Source of the DNA: Acidobacteriota bacterium
GTDB taxonomy: Bacteria; Acidobacteriota; Vicinamibacteria; Vicinamibacterales; SCN-69-37
Direction: 5' to 3'
DNA length: 44,165 bases
NCBI GenBank assembly: GCA_009694745.1
Contig: SHUF01000020.1
Coordinates: forward strand, 1 to 44,165
Numbering within the stretch: the first letter of the stretch is position 1; each line of letters opens with the position of its first letter. This document shows positions 25,779 through 37,268 of the stretch, in pieces. Below the pieces are notes generated by a model that worked only from the letters and a program-made list of their open reading frames with translations, was not told where the DNA came from and searched no databases. The position numbers and the translations under genes are program-made.

Positions 25779-25807
25779 TTGACTCACGGCCGGCGAGGGC
25801 TTACCAT
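25779..25807 (+). promoter_or_regulatory. candidate promoter of the MltD-like gene
   Basis: TTGACT and TACCAT are exactly 17 bases apart, and the ATG at 25816 follows the -10 by only eight bases. Transcription would start about two bases before the ATG. Confidence 0.5.
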
Positions 25808-25815
25808 CGCGGCAC

Positions 25816-27480
25816 ATGAGTTTGGCCCGGCTCCTCACCCGGCTTGTTGCGTTGTCTGGCACCGGCCTGGTGGTGGCTTGCGGAGCCCGCGCCACACCGG
25901 CCCTGCCGGTCATCCCATTGCCCGTGGCGCCTCCCGCCCAGGTGTCGGTTCCGGCGGTGACGCCGCCCGCCGCCCCCCTGGTTGACCCCACCACTGCGCT
26001 TGTCGAGGCGTCCGAAAAGCTCTTTGCTCGAGGGCAGGCCGAGTTGTCCCTGGGACATCTGACCGCCGCGCGCGGGTTGTTTGATCGGTCCGTTGACATG
26101 TTGCTCGACGCCCCACAGGGCGCCCGGGTTGAGCCGCGCCTTCGCGTGCAGCTCGAACGCCTGGTCAGCCGCATCAGCGCACTGGAAATCCTGGCCCTCC
26201 GCGAGGGTGACGGGTTCACGCAGGCTCGAACGGAGCCGGCGGTGATCGACCAATTGCTTGAGGCCGCGACACTCGCCCTACCTGAACCGACGCGTGAAAC
26301 CCAGGCCGCAGTGGCGGCCGACCTGGCGTCCACCGAGCACGACTTGCCGATCGACAACAACGACCGTGTGCAGTCGTTCGTTGAGTTGTTCCAAGGCAAC
26401 CTCCGCGACTTCATGCAGGAGAGCCTGGCGCGCAGTTCGAAGTACCTGCCGATGGTGCAGGAGATCTTCCGCTCCGAAGGCATCCCCCTCGATCTGGCTT
26501 ATCTCGCCATCGTCGAGAGCGGCTACAAGACCAACGCCCTCTCACGGGCTTCGGCGCGAGGCGTGTGGCAATTCATGCCGGCGACCGGCGCTGAGTACGG
26601 ACTTGACCAGACGTGGTTCCTCGACGAGCGGTCAGACCCTGAGAAGGCCACGCGGGCTGCTGCGCAGTACTTGAAATCGCTCAATCGGATGTTCGACGGC
26701 GATTGGAATCTGGCGATGGCCAGCTACAACGCGGGCCCGGGTCGTCTGCAGCGCGCCGTGAACAAGAGCAAGATCAACGACTACTGGAAACTCACCGAGA
26801 CGTCGAAGTTCCTGCCGAAAGAAACCCGTAACTACGTGCCGATGATCATGGCGGCCGTGCTCATTGCCAAGAACCCCCAGGCGTACGGGTTCGACGCCGT
26901 GCCCGTGTCCCCGCTTGTGTTCGACCGAGTGACCGTACCGGACGCGCTCGATCTTCGGACCGTGGCCGAGTGGACCGGCGCCACCATCGAAGAGATTCGC
27001 GCGCTCAATCCCGAATTGCGGCGCACGACCACGCCGATTGGCTCGCACGATCTGAAAGTGCCGCTGGGCATGGCGCCCGTCGTCGAGGCGAAGCTGGCCA
27101 CGGCAGACCCGTCACTGTTCGCGCGGTTCTCCTATTACCCTGCGAAGGCAGGCGACAATCTGGCCGCGATCGCCCGGCGGTTCAAGATCACGCGTACGGA
27201 CCTGGCAGCCGCCAACCGACTGCGCACAACCTCGAAGCTCAAGGCCGGCCAGAAGTTGTTGATTCCTCTGGTCGTGACGTCGGCGCTCGCCTCGCGCCCG
27301 GCCGTGGCAACAGCCGCGGCGGGCGTGGCCTCGGCCGTGACGTATCGCGTCAAGCCCGGCGACACGTTGTTCGGCATTGCGCGGCAGTTCGACACCACAG
27401 TGGACGACATCCGCAAGTGGAACTCGCTGACGTCCACCAAGCTTGCCGTCGGCGACCGGCTCACGATTCATCGCAACTAG
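25816..27480 (+). CDS. MltD-like membrane-bound lytic transglycosylase with LysM repeats
   Basis: The 554-residue protein has a lipoprotein signal (LVVAC, Cys22), a Pro/Ala linker, a helical region with TPR-like spacing, and an SLT catalytic domain (about residues 215-340) with Glu234 in AIVESGYKTNALSRASARGVWQFMP and MASYNAGPG. Two or three LysM modules follow. The clearest are YYPAKAGDNLAAIARRFKITRTDL (about 440) and YRVKPGDTLFGIARQFDTTVDDI (about 512). It cleaves glycan strands to 1,6-anhydro-MurNAc ends, whose products the murQ/nagB/kinase genes in this window could recycle. No Shine-Dalgarno is visible. Confidence 0.92.
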   Translation: MSLARLLTRLVALSGTGLVVACGARATPALPVIPLPVAPPAQVSVPAVTPPAAPLVDPTTALVEASEKLFARGQAELSLGHLTAARGLFDRSVDMLLDAPQGARVEPRLRVQLERLVSRISALEILALREGDGFTQARTEPAVIDQLLEAATLALPEPTRETQAAVAADLASTEHDLPIDNNDRVQSFVELFQGNLRDFMQESLARSSKYLPMVQEIFRSEGIPLDLAYLAIVESGYKTNALSRASARGVWQFMPATGAEYGLDQTWFLDERSDPEKATRAAAQYLKSLNRMFDGDWNLAMASYNAGPGRLQRAVNKSKINDYWKLTETSKFLPKETRNYVPMIMAAVLIAKNPQAYGFDAVPVSPLVFDRVTVPDALDLRTVAEWTGATIEEIRALNPELRRTTTPIGSHDLKVPLGMAPVVEAKLATADPSLFARFSYYPAKAGDNLAAIARRFKITRTDLAAANRLRTTSKLKAGQKLLIPLVVTSALASRPAVATAAAGVASAVTYRVKPGDTLFGIARQFDTTVDDIRKWNSLTSTKLAVGDRLTIHRN

Positions 27481-27663
27481 ACATGTGTCGGGGTCTTGGG
27501 GGCCCGGAGTCTCGGGGTCATCCTGGGCGCGTCCATTGAAAAACCTTCAAGCCTGCGACGGCGCACAGATCGCAGAATCTGCGGTCTTGGCAGCTCTGTC
27601 CTTCCGAAACACTGGAGAAGTAGCGGGGAAAATAGTGGCCCCGATGTTGCGCTCAGAGCCGGC
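27481..27663 (+). other. non-coding gap with G-rich direct repeats
   Basis: Between the MltD-like gene and comM there is no supported ORF. The first 50 bases contain five G-runs and the eight-base direct repeat TCGGGGTC at 27488-27495 and 27512-27519. A five-base inverted pair (CGCAG/CTGCG) lies at 27571-27583. No promoter or terminator is convincing. Confidence 0.35.
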
Positions 27664-29154
27664 ATGTTGGCTCGACTCAATGCAGCGGCAGTATTCGGAG
27701 TGGAAGCACTCCCGGTGTCAGTTGAGGTAGATGTCTCAGGTGGCGGGTTGCCCGGCATCACCATGGTGGGCCTGCCCGACACAACGGTCAGGGAAAGCCG
27801 AGACCGCGTTCGCTCCGCGATTCGCAATTCAGGCTTCCCGTTTCCAGTGGGGCGGGTCACAGTGAGTCTGGCCCCCGCCGACGTGCGCAAGATTGGTGCA
27901 GCGTTTGATCTGCCGATCGCGCTCGGCATCCTGCCGCAGCGCGACGGACGGGAGATGACCATTGTGGGCGGCTTGTCGCTCGACGGAGGCATTCCTCCGA
28001 CGCAAGGCGTATTGCCAATCGCTGTCTCCGCGCGCAAGACGGCGAGACCGGCTCTAATCTTCCCCGCAGCGAATCTCGCTGAAGCCGGCATCGTGGCCGA
28101 CCTGCGGCTCTTTCCCGTGGCGTCGCTCAACGACGCGGTCCGCATCCTCTCGGCTTCCGACCCTGAATCGGCACCGCCTCCCAGACCAGCCGCCGCCCAT
28201 CAACCAGCAACCGGGGAAGACCTGGCCGACGTCTGCGGCCAACTGCGAGGACGACGGGCGTTGGAAATTGCCGCGGCCGGCTCGCATCACCTGCTCTTCT
28301 CCGGCTCGCCCGGCGCGGGAAAGACGATGCTCGCGCGAAGACTGCCGGGGTTGCTCCCGCCACTGGACTTCGATGAGGCGCTGCTCGTGACGTCGATCCA
28401 CTCAATCGCCGGACTCCTGCCACCAGGCTCAGGCTTGGTGGTCGCGCGGCCGTTCCGCGCGCCACACCACTCCTGTTCGGACATGGCGCTTGTGGGAGGT
28501 GGTGCGTCGCCGCGACCAGGCGAGGTCAGTCTGGCGCACGCCGGCGTGCTGTTCCTTGACGAGTTGCCAGAGTTCAGCCGGCGCGTGCTCGAGACCCTGC
28601 GGTAACCGCTTGAGGCCGGCGTGGTGCATGTGGCACGCGTGGCGCGGAGTGTGACCTTCCCGGCCCGCGTCATGCTCGTCGGCGCCATGAATCCCTGCCC
28701 GTGTGGCTTCCACGGCGACGCCCGGCGTCCCTGCCACTGCCCGCCACCCCTGGTGGACCGGTATCAGCGGCGCCTGTCGGGCCCCCTCCGAGACCGATTC
28801 GACCTGGGTGTGGAGGTGCAGGGCGTGCCGTGGAGCGACATCAGCGGCGACCCCGTGCGCGAAACAAGTGCCGTGGTGCGCGCACGGGTGCACGACGCGC
28901 GACGCCGGCAACTCGATCGGCAGGGCCGCCTCAACTCGGAACTGGACGGCCGCGCCCTTCGCGCGCACGCGCCGCTCGACCGCCCGAGTCATGCACTCAT
29001 GGCCACGGCGGTCACGCGCCTTGGGCTGAGCGTTCGCGGCGTGACACGCGTGTTGCGGGTCGCTCGCACAATCGCCGATCTGGCCGACGACGTTAAACTC
29101 CGCGCCGACCATGTGGCCGAGGCGCTGCAGTTCCGTGTCCCCGAACGAACCTAA
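27664..29154 (+). pseudogene. comM: ComM/YifB family ATPase interrupted by an in-frame TAA
   Basis: ComM-type proteins are Mg-chelatase-like AAA+ helicases that act on recombining DNA during natural transformation. The frame starts at ATG 27664 with [17 protein letters not shown] and [20 protein letters not shown], and Walker A is GSPGAGKT (about residues 213-220). Walker B is LFLDELPEF. Codon 314 (28603-28605) is TAA, between R-V-L-E-T-L-R and P-L-E-A-G. The same frame continues with ARVMLVGAMNPCPCGFHGD (zinc-finger region), LSGPLRDRFDL and the C-terminal ChlI domain to 29154. Family members usually have Gln at this place (RQPLE), so one C-to-T change would explain it. As read, a 313-residue product lacks the arginine-finger and lid parts. 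Confidence 0.85.
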
Positions 29155-29648
29155 GCGGGCTTGGTGTGCTTCGCGTAGACCGTCGTCTGACCGGTGGCGT
29201 TGAAGGTCAGTACGGTGAACGGCTGGAAGGGCTTCACGTCCATGCCGGGCGCACTGGCAGGCATGCCGGGAATGGTCAAACCGAGAATGCCCTTGGGCTT
29301 TTCCTTCAGCAGCCGCTTGATGTCCGAGGCGGGCACATGCCCTTCGATCACGAAGCCGCCAATCAGCGTGGTGTGGCAGCTTTGCAGGCTTGCGGGGACC
29401 TGGTGCTTCACCTTGATGGGCCCCATGTCAGCCTTGATCACCATGGCTCGATAGCCGTTGGCGGTCGCATGGTTCACCCACTCCTGGCAGCAACCGCAGC
29501 TGGGGTCTTTGTAGACAATCATCGTGGGTGCCGGCTGGCCGTTGGCCCTCCGGGGGAGCCCAAGAACGGCAGTGGCAGCCCCGACCAGGGTGAGAAGGGC
29601 GTGGCGGCGGTCAACGTGTGTTCCCATGAGTGGCTGATTCTGCACCAT
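29151..29648 (-). CDS. DUF411 family secreted metal-binding protein
   Basis: The 165-residue protein has a twin-arginine-like signal (RRHALLTLVGAAT), then a short domain with YKDPSCGCCQEWVNH near residue 46 containing a CGCC pair, and SCHTTLIGGFVIEGHVPASDIKRLL, all marks of DUF411. The family is often linked to copper or other metal handling. The start may be ATG 29648 or ATG 29627; neither has a Shine-Dalgarno. It is convergent with comM, with a four-base overlap. Confidence 0.85.
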   Translation of the reverse strand: MVQNQPLMGTHVDRRHALLTLVGAATAVLGLPRRANGQPAPTMIVYKDPSCGCCQEWVNHATANGYRAMVIKADMGPIKVKHQVPASLQSCHTTLIGGFVIEGHVPASDIKRLLKEKPKGILGLTIPGMPASAPGMDVKPFQPFTVLTFNATGQTTVYAKHTKPA

Positions 29649-29675
29649 TTTTCGTAAAAGTGTCGGTTTTCCTGA

Positions 29676-29690
29676 CGTGAGCCACTCACG
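29676..29690. promoter_or_regulatory. short inverted repeat between DUF411 and M23 genes
   Basis: CGTGAG and CTCACG are separated by three bases. It lies in the divergent intergenic region and could be an operator half-site pair or a small hairpin. No protein can be assigned. Confidence 0.2.
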
Positions 29691-29707
29691 CTAACCCCTT
29701 GCCTGAT

Positions 29708-29737
29708 TTGGTCTTTCGGGTGCCCCTGTGGTACATT
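29708..29737 (+). promoter_or_regulatory. candidate promoter of the M23 peptidase gene
   Basis: TTGGTC and TACATT are 18 bases apart, and the ATG at 29750 follows the -10 by 12 bases. The -35 is weak. Confidence 0.3.
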
Positions 29738-29749
29738 CGCACACTGCGC

Positions 29750-30658
29750 ATGCGCCCATCAAAATACACTGTCCTTATCGCCAACCGACAGACCGGAGCC
29801 GTCCGGCGAATGACGGTTGCGCGCCGCCCGGTGGCGCTCGTGGTGATCGGCGTGTTGTGTGTGCCGGTGTTGATGGGCCTGGGCGCACGCTGGTCGGGTC
29901 AAGCGGAGACCTCTCGTCTGGCCCAGCAGACAGACGCGCTGCGAATCGAAAACGACAACTATCGCGCCGCGACCGGTGAACTCGCCGCACAGATCTCGAC
30001 TCTTCAGGCCGCCATCACCGAACTTGGCGAAGACGCGCGACTTGATGCCGCCGCCAAGCGTGCGATCGACAACCTCCCTGCCCTAGTGAAAAACCGCGCG
30101 ATGGGCATGGGTGGTGGTGGCGCGGTTGCCACCACGCCGCCGGTGACCGCGTCGCTGGGCTCTCCAAACGACACGTTCGGTATTCTGCAGAGCCTGCTCG
30201 GCTCGCTTGAAGCGCGGCTTGAAACCGTGCGCACGGGCCTCGAAAAGCAGCAGGCACTCGCGGCGGCCACGCCGTCCATCTGGCCAGTCGTCGGTTACCT
30301 GTCGTCGATGTTTGGCAGCCGGAAGGACCCGTTCACGGGTGAGCCCGACTTCCATCCCGGGCTTGATATCGCGGCACAGAGTGGTACGCCGATTCGCTCC
30401 ACCGCAGACGGCACCGTGGAATCGTCCGGGTACTCCGGCAACTACGGCAACGCCGTCGTGGTGCGCCACGGCTTCGGCATTTCAACGCGCTACGGCCACA
30501 TGTCCACGATTACCGCACGCACCAACCAGGCGGTCAAGCGCGGCGACATCATCGGCTACGTGGGCTCCACCGGACGCGCCACGGGCGCGCACCTGCACTA
30601 CGAGATTCTGCTCAACGGGCAGACTATCAACCCGCTGCGCCTGCTCGCCCGGCCGTAG
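29750..30658 (+). CDS. M23-family (LytM-type) metallopeptidase, membrane-anchored
   Basis: The 302-residue protein has a cytoplasmic N-terminal segment, one transmembrane helix (about residues 30-47), a coiled coil (about 55-105), and a C-terminal LytM domain (about 195-295). The domain keeps the zinc and catalytic residues: FHPGLDIAA (H-x3-D), YGHMS and HLHYEI (H-x-H). It likely cuts peptidoglycan cross-links or acts as an EnvC-like regulator. It is upstream of secA on the same strand with a gap of 65 bases. I use ATG 29750 because upstream codons overlap the promoter. Confidence 0.9.
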   Translation: MRPSKYTVLIANRQTGAVRRMTVARRPVALVVIGVLCVPVLMGLGARWSGQAETSRLAQQTDALRIENDNYRAATGELAAQISTLQAAITELGEDARLDAAAKRAIDNLPALVKNRAMGMGGGGAVATTPPVTASLGSPNDTFGILQSLLGSLEARLETVRTGLEKQQALAAATPSIWPVVGYLSSMFGSRKDPFTGEPDFHPGLDIAAQSGTPIRSTADGTVESSGYSGNYGNAVVVRHGFGISTRYGHMSTITARTNQAVKRGDIIGYVGSTGRATGAHLHYEILLNGQTINPLRLLARP

Positions 30659-30723
30659 CCGGTCCGCTCCCACAAGATTTTCCGTGTAGAATTGTTGGAA
30701 TCCCCTCCGTGCGGGATGCCAGC

Positions 30724-33651
30724 ATGATCAACACTCTCCTCGGTAAAATCATCGGGACCCAGAACGAGCGCGAACTGAAGCGCTTGTGGCCGCTTGTCGC
30801 CACGGTCAACACCCTCGAGGCGCCCCTCGCCTCCCTGTCAGACTCGGAGCTCCGGGCCAAAACCGAAACCTTCAAGGCACGGCTGACCCAGGGCGAATCG
30901 CTCGACGACCTGCTGCCCGAGGCCTTTGCGGTGGTCCGCGAGGGCGGCCGGCGCGTGCTCAACATGCGGCACTTCGATGTGCAGCTCATCGGCGGCATGG
31001 TGCTGCACGGCGGCCGGATCGCCGAAATGAAAACCGGCGAAGGCAAGACCCTGGTCGCCACGCTGTCGGCGTACCTCAACGCCCTGGCCGGCAAGGGCGT
31101 GCACGTCGTCACCGTGAACGACTATCTGGCCCGCCGCGACTCGGAGTGGATGGGCCGGCTCTATCGCTTCCTGGGCCTTTCCGTTGGCGTCATCCAGCAC
31201 GACCTGAACGACGCCGATCGCCAGGCGGCGTACCGGTGCGACATCACCTACGGCACCAACAACGAATACGGCTTCGACTACCTGCGCGACAACATGAAAT
31301 ACGACCTCGGGCACTACGTGCAGCGAGGTCATTTCTTCGCCATCGTTGACGAAGTCGACAGCATCCTGATTGACGAAGCACGAACGCCGCTGATCATTTC
31401 CGGACCCGCTGAACAGTCCACCGACCTCTACTACGAGGTGGACAAGATCATCCCGAAACTTAAGGCCGGGGCGGTCACGCAGGGCAACGTCAAAGCGGAA
31501 GATCGCGAAGCGCTTGAAACGACGGGAGACTTCCTCGTCGACGAAAAACACAAGACCGTCCAGTTGACCGAAACCGGCATGGCGAAGGCCGAGCAGATGC
31601 TGGGGCACCGCATTGTCGCAGGCTCGAGCGGCATGTACGACCCGGCCAACATGCCACTGCTCCACCACATCCATCAGGCGCTCCGCGCGCACGCGTTGTT
31701 CAAGGTGGACGTGGACTACATGATCAAGGATGGCCAAATCCTGATCGTCGATGAGTTCACCGGCCGCCTCATGCCGGGTCGCCGGTGGAGCGACGGTCTG
31801 CACCAGGCGGTTGAGGCGAAGGAAAAGGTCAAGATCGAGCGCGAGAATCAGACGCTCGCCACCATCACCTTCCAGAACTACTTCCGGAAGTACGACAAAC
31901 TTTCTGGAATGACCGGCACGGCCGAGACCGAGGCTGAGGAATTCAACAAGATCTACAAACTCGACGTGATCGTGGCGCCCACGAACCGCAGCCTGCAGCG
32001 CATCGAGGAGCCCGACACCGTCTATCGCACCGACGCCGAAAAAGCCGAAGCCATCGTCAGCGACATTGCCGAGAAGCAGAAGTCGGGACGGCCGACGCTG
32101 GTAGGCACGGTATCGATCGAGAAGTCTGAGAAGTTCTCGAACATGCTCAAGCGGCGCGGCGTGAAACACGTCGTGCTCAACGCCAAATACCACGCGCAGG
32201 AAGCGGAGATCGTGGCGCAGGCTGGACGCCAGGGTACGGTCACGATCGCCACAAACATGGCGGGTCGCGGCACAGACATCCTGCTGGGTGGCAATCCCGA
32301 ATTCAAGGCACGTCAGCAGACGCTGATCGAGCAGGTGGCAGAATGTCTGCCCAAGGGCCAGGAAAAATACGTAGACGACGAAGAGTACGTCTACTTCTTC
32401 CACATCGACAGTTTCTATCGCGTGCCTAGGCCCGACTACGAGCGTATCTACACCGTGCTCAAGGCCGACGCCGACGCGGATCACGAAGCGGTGGTCAAGG
32501 CCGGTGGCCTCCACATCATCGGCACCGAACGCCACGAGGCGCGCCGCATTGACAACCAGCTGCGTGGCCGTGCCGGCCGGCAGGGCGACCCGGGTTCCGC
32601 GCGGTTTTATCTCTCGCTCGAAGACGACCTCATGCGCATCTTCATGGGGTCAGGCCGCATTTCTGGCCTGATGGAGCGCCTGGGCATGGAAGAGGGCGTG
32701 CCCATCGAGGCGCGCATGGTGACCAAAGCCATCGAGCGCGCGCAGAAACAGGTGGAGGCCCAGAACTTCTCCACCCGCAAACACCTGCTTGAGTATGACG
32801 ACGTCATGAACAAGCAGCGCGAGAGTGTGTATTCACTTCGCCGGCAGCTGCTCGATGGCCAGGTGCGCATCTCCGAAGAGGAGGAAGTGAATACGCGCGG
32901 CTACCTGATGAGCCTGGCTGAAGACGTGCTCGGGAATCTGGTGGACACGCACGCGCCCAAGGATGCGGATCCGGAAACCTGGGATCTCGTGGCGCTGCGC
33001 TTGGCAGCTGCCGACATGTTCGGTCTTGACGCGTCCAGATTGAGCGCACTCGAACTCGACACGATGACGTTTGACGGCATCATCGATGCGATCCTCGAAC
33101 TCGCGGTGTCGCAATATGCCGAGAAGGAAAAAGTCCTCGAGGCCGATCCATCAATTCTTCGACGCGTGGAGCGCGATATCATGCTCCAGATCGTTGACGC
33201 CCAGTGGAAGGACCACCTCTACAGTCTCGACCACCTGAAGGAAGGCATCGGCCTTCGCGGCTACGGCCAGCGAGACCCGCTCGTCGAGTACAAAAAAGAG
33301 AGCTTCACGCTCTTCCAGGCCATGAAGGATCGGATCGACGAAGAAATCGTCCAATACCTGTGGCGGCTCAGGCCGGTGCTATCGGAAACCGGCGAGGCGG
33401 CTCCCCCGATCGTGGCTCCTCCGCCACGCAAAGCGCCACCAATGACGTTTAGCGGCGGCAGCTCGACCACCGCTCCTGCGGCTTCGTCCTTGCCGCGGGG
33501 CGCGTCACTACTGGGAGCGCCGACGCCGGCACGTACTGGCAGCGATGACGCCGACCTCAAGACGGTGCGGCGCGACGAGCCGAAGATTGGCCGCAACGAC
33601 CCCTGTCATTGCGGCAGCGGCAAGAAATTCAAGAAGTGTCATGGGGCCTAG
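30724..33651 (+). CDS. secA: preprotein translocase ATPase SecA
   Basis: The 975-residue protein is full length and drives Sec-dependent export. Walker A is MKTGEGKTL (residues 102-110), the DEAD-type box is [17 protein letters not shown] (near 213), the second nucleotide-binding fold has [17 protein letters not shown], and [24 protein letters not shown] is the typical motif VI. The C-terminal zinc tail [18 protein letters not shown] is intact. ATG 30724 is preceded by GGGAT about seven bases away; TAGAAT at 30687-30692 could be a -10 without a clear -35. Confidence 0.98.
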   Translation: MINTLLGKIIGTQNERELKRLWPLVATVNTLEAPLASLSDSELRAKTETFKARLTQGESLDDLLPEAFAVVREGGRRVLNMRHFDVQLIGGMVLHGGRIAEMKTGEGKTLVATLSAYLNALAGKGVHVVTVNDYLARRDSEWMGRLYRFLGLSVGVIQHDLNDADRQAAYRCDITYGTNNEYGFDYLRDNMKYDLGHYVQRGHFFAIVDEVDSILIDEARTPLIISGPAEQSTDLYYEVDKIIPKLKAGAVTQGNVKAEDREALETTGDFLVDEKHKTVQLTETGMAKAEQMLGHRIVAGSSGMYDPANMPLLHHIHQALRAHALFKVDVDYMIKDGQILIVDEFTGRLMPGRRWSDGLHQAVEAKEKVKIERENQTLATITFQNYFRKYDKLSGMTGTAETEAEEFNKIYKLDVIVAPTNRSLQRIEEPDTVYRTDAEKAEAIVSDIAEKQKSGRPTLVGTVSIEKSEKFSNMLKRRGVKHVVLNAKYHAQEAEIVAQAGRQGTVTIATNMAGRGTDILLGGNPEFKARQQTLIEQVAECLPKGQEKYVDDEEYVYFFHIDSFYRVPRPDYERIYTVLKADADADHEAVVKAGGLHIIGTERHEARRIDNQLRGRAGRQGDPGSARFYLSLEDDLMRIFMGSGRISGLMERLGMEEGVPIEARMVTKAIERAQKQVEAQNFSTRKHLLEYDDVMNKQRESVYSLRRQLLDGQVRISEEEEVNTRGYLMSLAEDVLGNLVDTHAPKDADPETWDLVALRLAAADMFGLDASRLSALELDTMTFDGIIDAILELAVSQYAEKEKVLEADPSILRRVERDIMLQIVDAQWKDHLYSLDHLKEGIGLRGYGQRDPLVEYKKESFTLFQAMKDRIDEEIVQYLWRLRPVLSETGEAAPPIVAPPPRKAPPMTFSGGSSTTAPAASSLPRGASLLGAPTPARTGSDDADLKTVRRDEPKIGRNDPCHCGSGKKFKKCHGA

Positions 33652-33662
33652 GGAAATGGTGA

Positions 33663-35219
<1,557 letters not shown>

Positions 35220-35225
35220 AGCGCG

Positions 35226-35633
35226 TCAGCGCCGGATGTGAATGCGACGATCGTCTCCGCCCTGATCGTCGATCGCCACCTTGTGAGCCGTTGCTGGACG
35301 CTCGACCCATCGGTCCGGCCACTCCACGGCGAGAATGCCGTCGAGGCCGGTTTCTTCAAGACCCAAATCGGCCACTTCCGCCGACGTTAAGCGATAGAGG
35401 TCTGCGTGGTACAGCGGCAGCGACCCGCCGTACTGCTGCAGGATCGTGAACGTTGGACTCGATACATCATTGGGATCCGCACCAAGTCCCTCGGCCAGGC
35501 CACGCACAAACGCCGTCTTGCCAGCGCCCAGAGGCCCGTCGATCAAGACGACGTCTCCCACGCGCAACTCGGCCGCGATGTTCTTGCCGGCCTCGGTGGT
35601 CTCTTCCTCCGAGGTGGTGTGAATGGTCCTCAC
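35226..35633 (-). CDS. tsaE: tRNA threonylcarbamoyladenosine biosynthesis ATPase TsaE
   Basis: The 135-residue protein has Walker A (GPLGAGKTAFVRG, about residues 33-45), then SSPTFTILQQY and YHADLYRL, a pattern specific to TsaE, and AVEWPDRW near the end. With TsaB, TsaD and TsaC it makes the t6A base of tRNA. The GTG start overlaps the nnrE stop (GTGA, four bases), so the two are coupled; the same neighbours are common in other bacteria. Confidence 0.96.
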   Translation of the reverse strand: MRTIHTTSEEETTEAGKNIAAELRVGDVVLIDGPLGAGKTAFVRGLAEGLGADPNDVSSPTFTILQQYGGSLPLYHADLYRLTSAEVADLGLEETGLDGILAVEWPDRWVERPATAHKVAIDDQGGDDRRIHIRR

Positions 35634-37213
35634 TCCTGCGCCTCTTCCGGCTTGCGCCGCCGTGTCGCCGTCAGTTCCAGCACGGCATCACCCAGGCGAT
35701 CCACGATGTCGCCGGCGATCATGGCGGTTTCGCCCTCGTCGGCGGACGCAAGGTCACCGGCCAGGCCGTGGAGGTAGACGCCCAACTGCGCCGCATCCTC
35801 CGCATCGAGCAGTTGGCCAAACCATGCCGCCACCACCCCCGTCAGGACGTCCCCGGTGCCGCCAGAGGCCATGCCCGGATTCCCAGTCAGGTTGATGTAG
35901 GCCTTCCCTTCAGGCGTGGCCACGACCGTGCGGTGGCCCTTCAGGACAACATGGACGCGGTGCGTGGTGGCGAAGGTCCGAGCAACTTCCACACGATCGG
36001 CCTGCACCGCTTCCACAGTCAGGCCGGTGAGCCTCGCCATTTCGCCCGGATGCGGCGTGATGATGATGTCCGCGCCATCGCGCCCCACCAGGCGGTCGGA
36101 CTCCCCCACAAACGCAAAGAGCGCGTCGGCATCGAGCACCATCGGCACGCCCGCGCGCTCCACCACCGCCTGCACCAGCGCCATCGTCGCCGGCGCCCGT
36201 CCCAGGCCGGGGCCCATGGCGATGATATCCGCATCGGCCTCCAGAATCTGCTCCAGCGCCTCCCAGGCGATTTGGCCGTCGCCGGTCTCTGGCAGGCCTT
36301 CGGTCATGTATTCCACGCCGAGCCCAGCCAGGATCGACTGACACGACATCGGCGTGGCGACCGTCACCAGGCCGGCACCCGACCGAAGGGCCGCGGCAGC
36401 CGCCAGATACGCGGCACCAGTCTTCCCTCTCGAGCCGGCGACGATGAGGACGCGCCCATAGTCGCCTTTTTGCGATTCGGCCACGCGTGGCGTCACCAGT
36501 GCCCGCATGCGTTCCCTGGTGACGAGTTCCAGCCACGGGCCGTCGAGGCCCGAAATCACGCTGCGCGGAATGCCGATGTCGGCGATCACGAGGCTGCCGA
36601 CTAGACGGTCCGCCGGCGGCATCACGAGCGGCAGCTTTGGCGCGCCGAGCGTCACGGTCAGCGTGGCGGCCACGGCCGGCCCCACAACCTCGGCCGTATC
36701 CGCGTCGAGGCCAGTGGGCAGGTCGATGGCCACCACCGGTGTCGACGCGGCGTTGAGGTCGGCGATCACGGTCTCGACCAGGCCGGTGGCCGGCCCGGAG
36801 CAACCAGTCCCGAAAATCGCGTCCACGATCAGGTCGGCTCCGAGGACGTCGGAGCCATGCAACTCCCATGCGGTGGCATCGGCAATCTCGACGACATCAA
36901 CCTCCATTGCGCGCAATACGCCGAGGTTGACGCGGGCATCACCGCGCACGTCGGCGGACACGCCGAGCAGGTACACAGACACCGCGATGCTTCGCTCGAA
37001 CAACGTGCGGGCCACGACGAAGCCGTCGCCGCCGTTGTTGCCCTTCCCGCACAATACCGCCACGTGCAGTCCCGACAAATCCTCGAAGGCGGATTCCATG
37101 GACGCCACGACCTGCCGACCGGCGTTTTCCATCAGCACCAGCGACGCGATCCCGATCTCCTCGGTGGTCTGCTGGTCGGCGTCGCGCATCTGCTGACGGG
37201 TGAGCACTCGCAT
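35630..37213 (-). CDS. nnr: bifunctional NAD(P)HX epimerase/dehydratase (NnrE-NnrD)
   Basis: Repairs damaged NADH and NADPH hydrates. The 527-residue protein joins an N-terminal YjeF_N epimerase domain (about residues 1-215, with GKGNNGGDGFVVAR, DAIFGTGCSGP and AIDLPTGLDADTA) and a C-terminal carbohydrate-kinase-like dehydratase domain (about 230-515, with VIITPHPGEMARLTG and GNPGMASGGTGDVLTG). The start at ATG 37213 lies 12 bases after a promoter-like -10. tsaE follows with overlap. Confidence 0.96.
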   Translation of the reverse strand: MRVLTRQQMRDADQQTTEEIGIASLVLMENAGRQVVASMESAFEDLSGLHVAVLCGKGNNGGDGFVVARTLFERSIAVSVYLLGVSADVRGDARVNLGVLRAMEVDVVEIADATAWELHGSDVLGADLIVDAIFGTGCSGPATGLVETVIADLNAASTPVVAIDLPTGLDADTAEVVGPAVAATLTVTLGAPKLPLVMPPADRLVGSLVIADIGIPRSVISGLDGPWLELVTRERMRALVTPRVAESQKGDYGRVLIVAGSRGKTGAAYLAAAAALRSGAGLVTVATPMSCQSILAGLGVEYMTEGLPETGDGQIAWEALEQILEADADIIAMGPGLGRAPATMALVQAVVERAGVPMVLDADALFAFVGESDRLVGRDGADIIITPHPGEMARLTGLTVEAVQADRVEVARTFATTHRVHVVLKGHRTVVATPEGKAYINLTGNPGMASGGTGDVLTGVVAAWFGQLLDAEDAAQLGVYLHGLAGDLASADEGETAMIAGDIVDRLGDAVLELTATRRRKPEEAQE

Positions 37214-37218
37214 ACGAA

Positions 37219-37247
37219 TTACCCGAGCGTATCGCGTGTGCTAGACT
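37219..37247 (+). promoter_or_regulatory. candidate promoter of the class IV aminotransferase gene
   Basis: TTACCC and TAGACT are exactly 17 bases apart. The ATG at 37269 is 21 bases beyond. The site overlaps the divergent nnr promoter almost fully. Confidence 0.45.
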
Positions 37248-37254
37248 CGCGCAA
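37226..37254 (-). promoter_or_regulatory. candidate promoter of the nnr-tsaE operon
   Basis: On the minus strand TTGCGC and TACGCT are exactly 17 bases apart and the ATG at 37213 is 12 bases further on. It is interlocked with the opposite promoter at 37219-37247. Confidence 0.45.
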
Positions 37255-37268
37255 CTCACAGGCCCGTT

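Noticed and set aside
28603-28605. Programmed readthrough or recoding at the comM stop
   Set aside because: TAA is the least leaky stop and is not used for selenocysteine or pyrrolysine; no structure downstream suggests recoding.
30838-32535. 565-codon open frame on the minus strand opposite secA
   Set aside because: It lies wholly inside secA, follows its codon periodicity and has a His/Val/Asp-rich composition typical of antisense frames in GC-rich genes.
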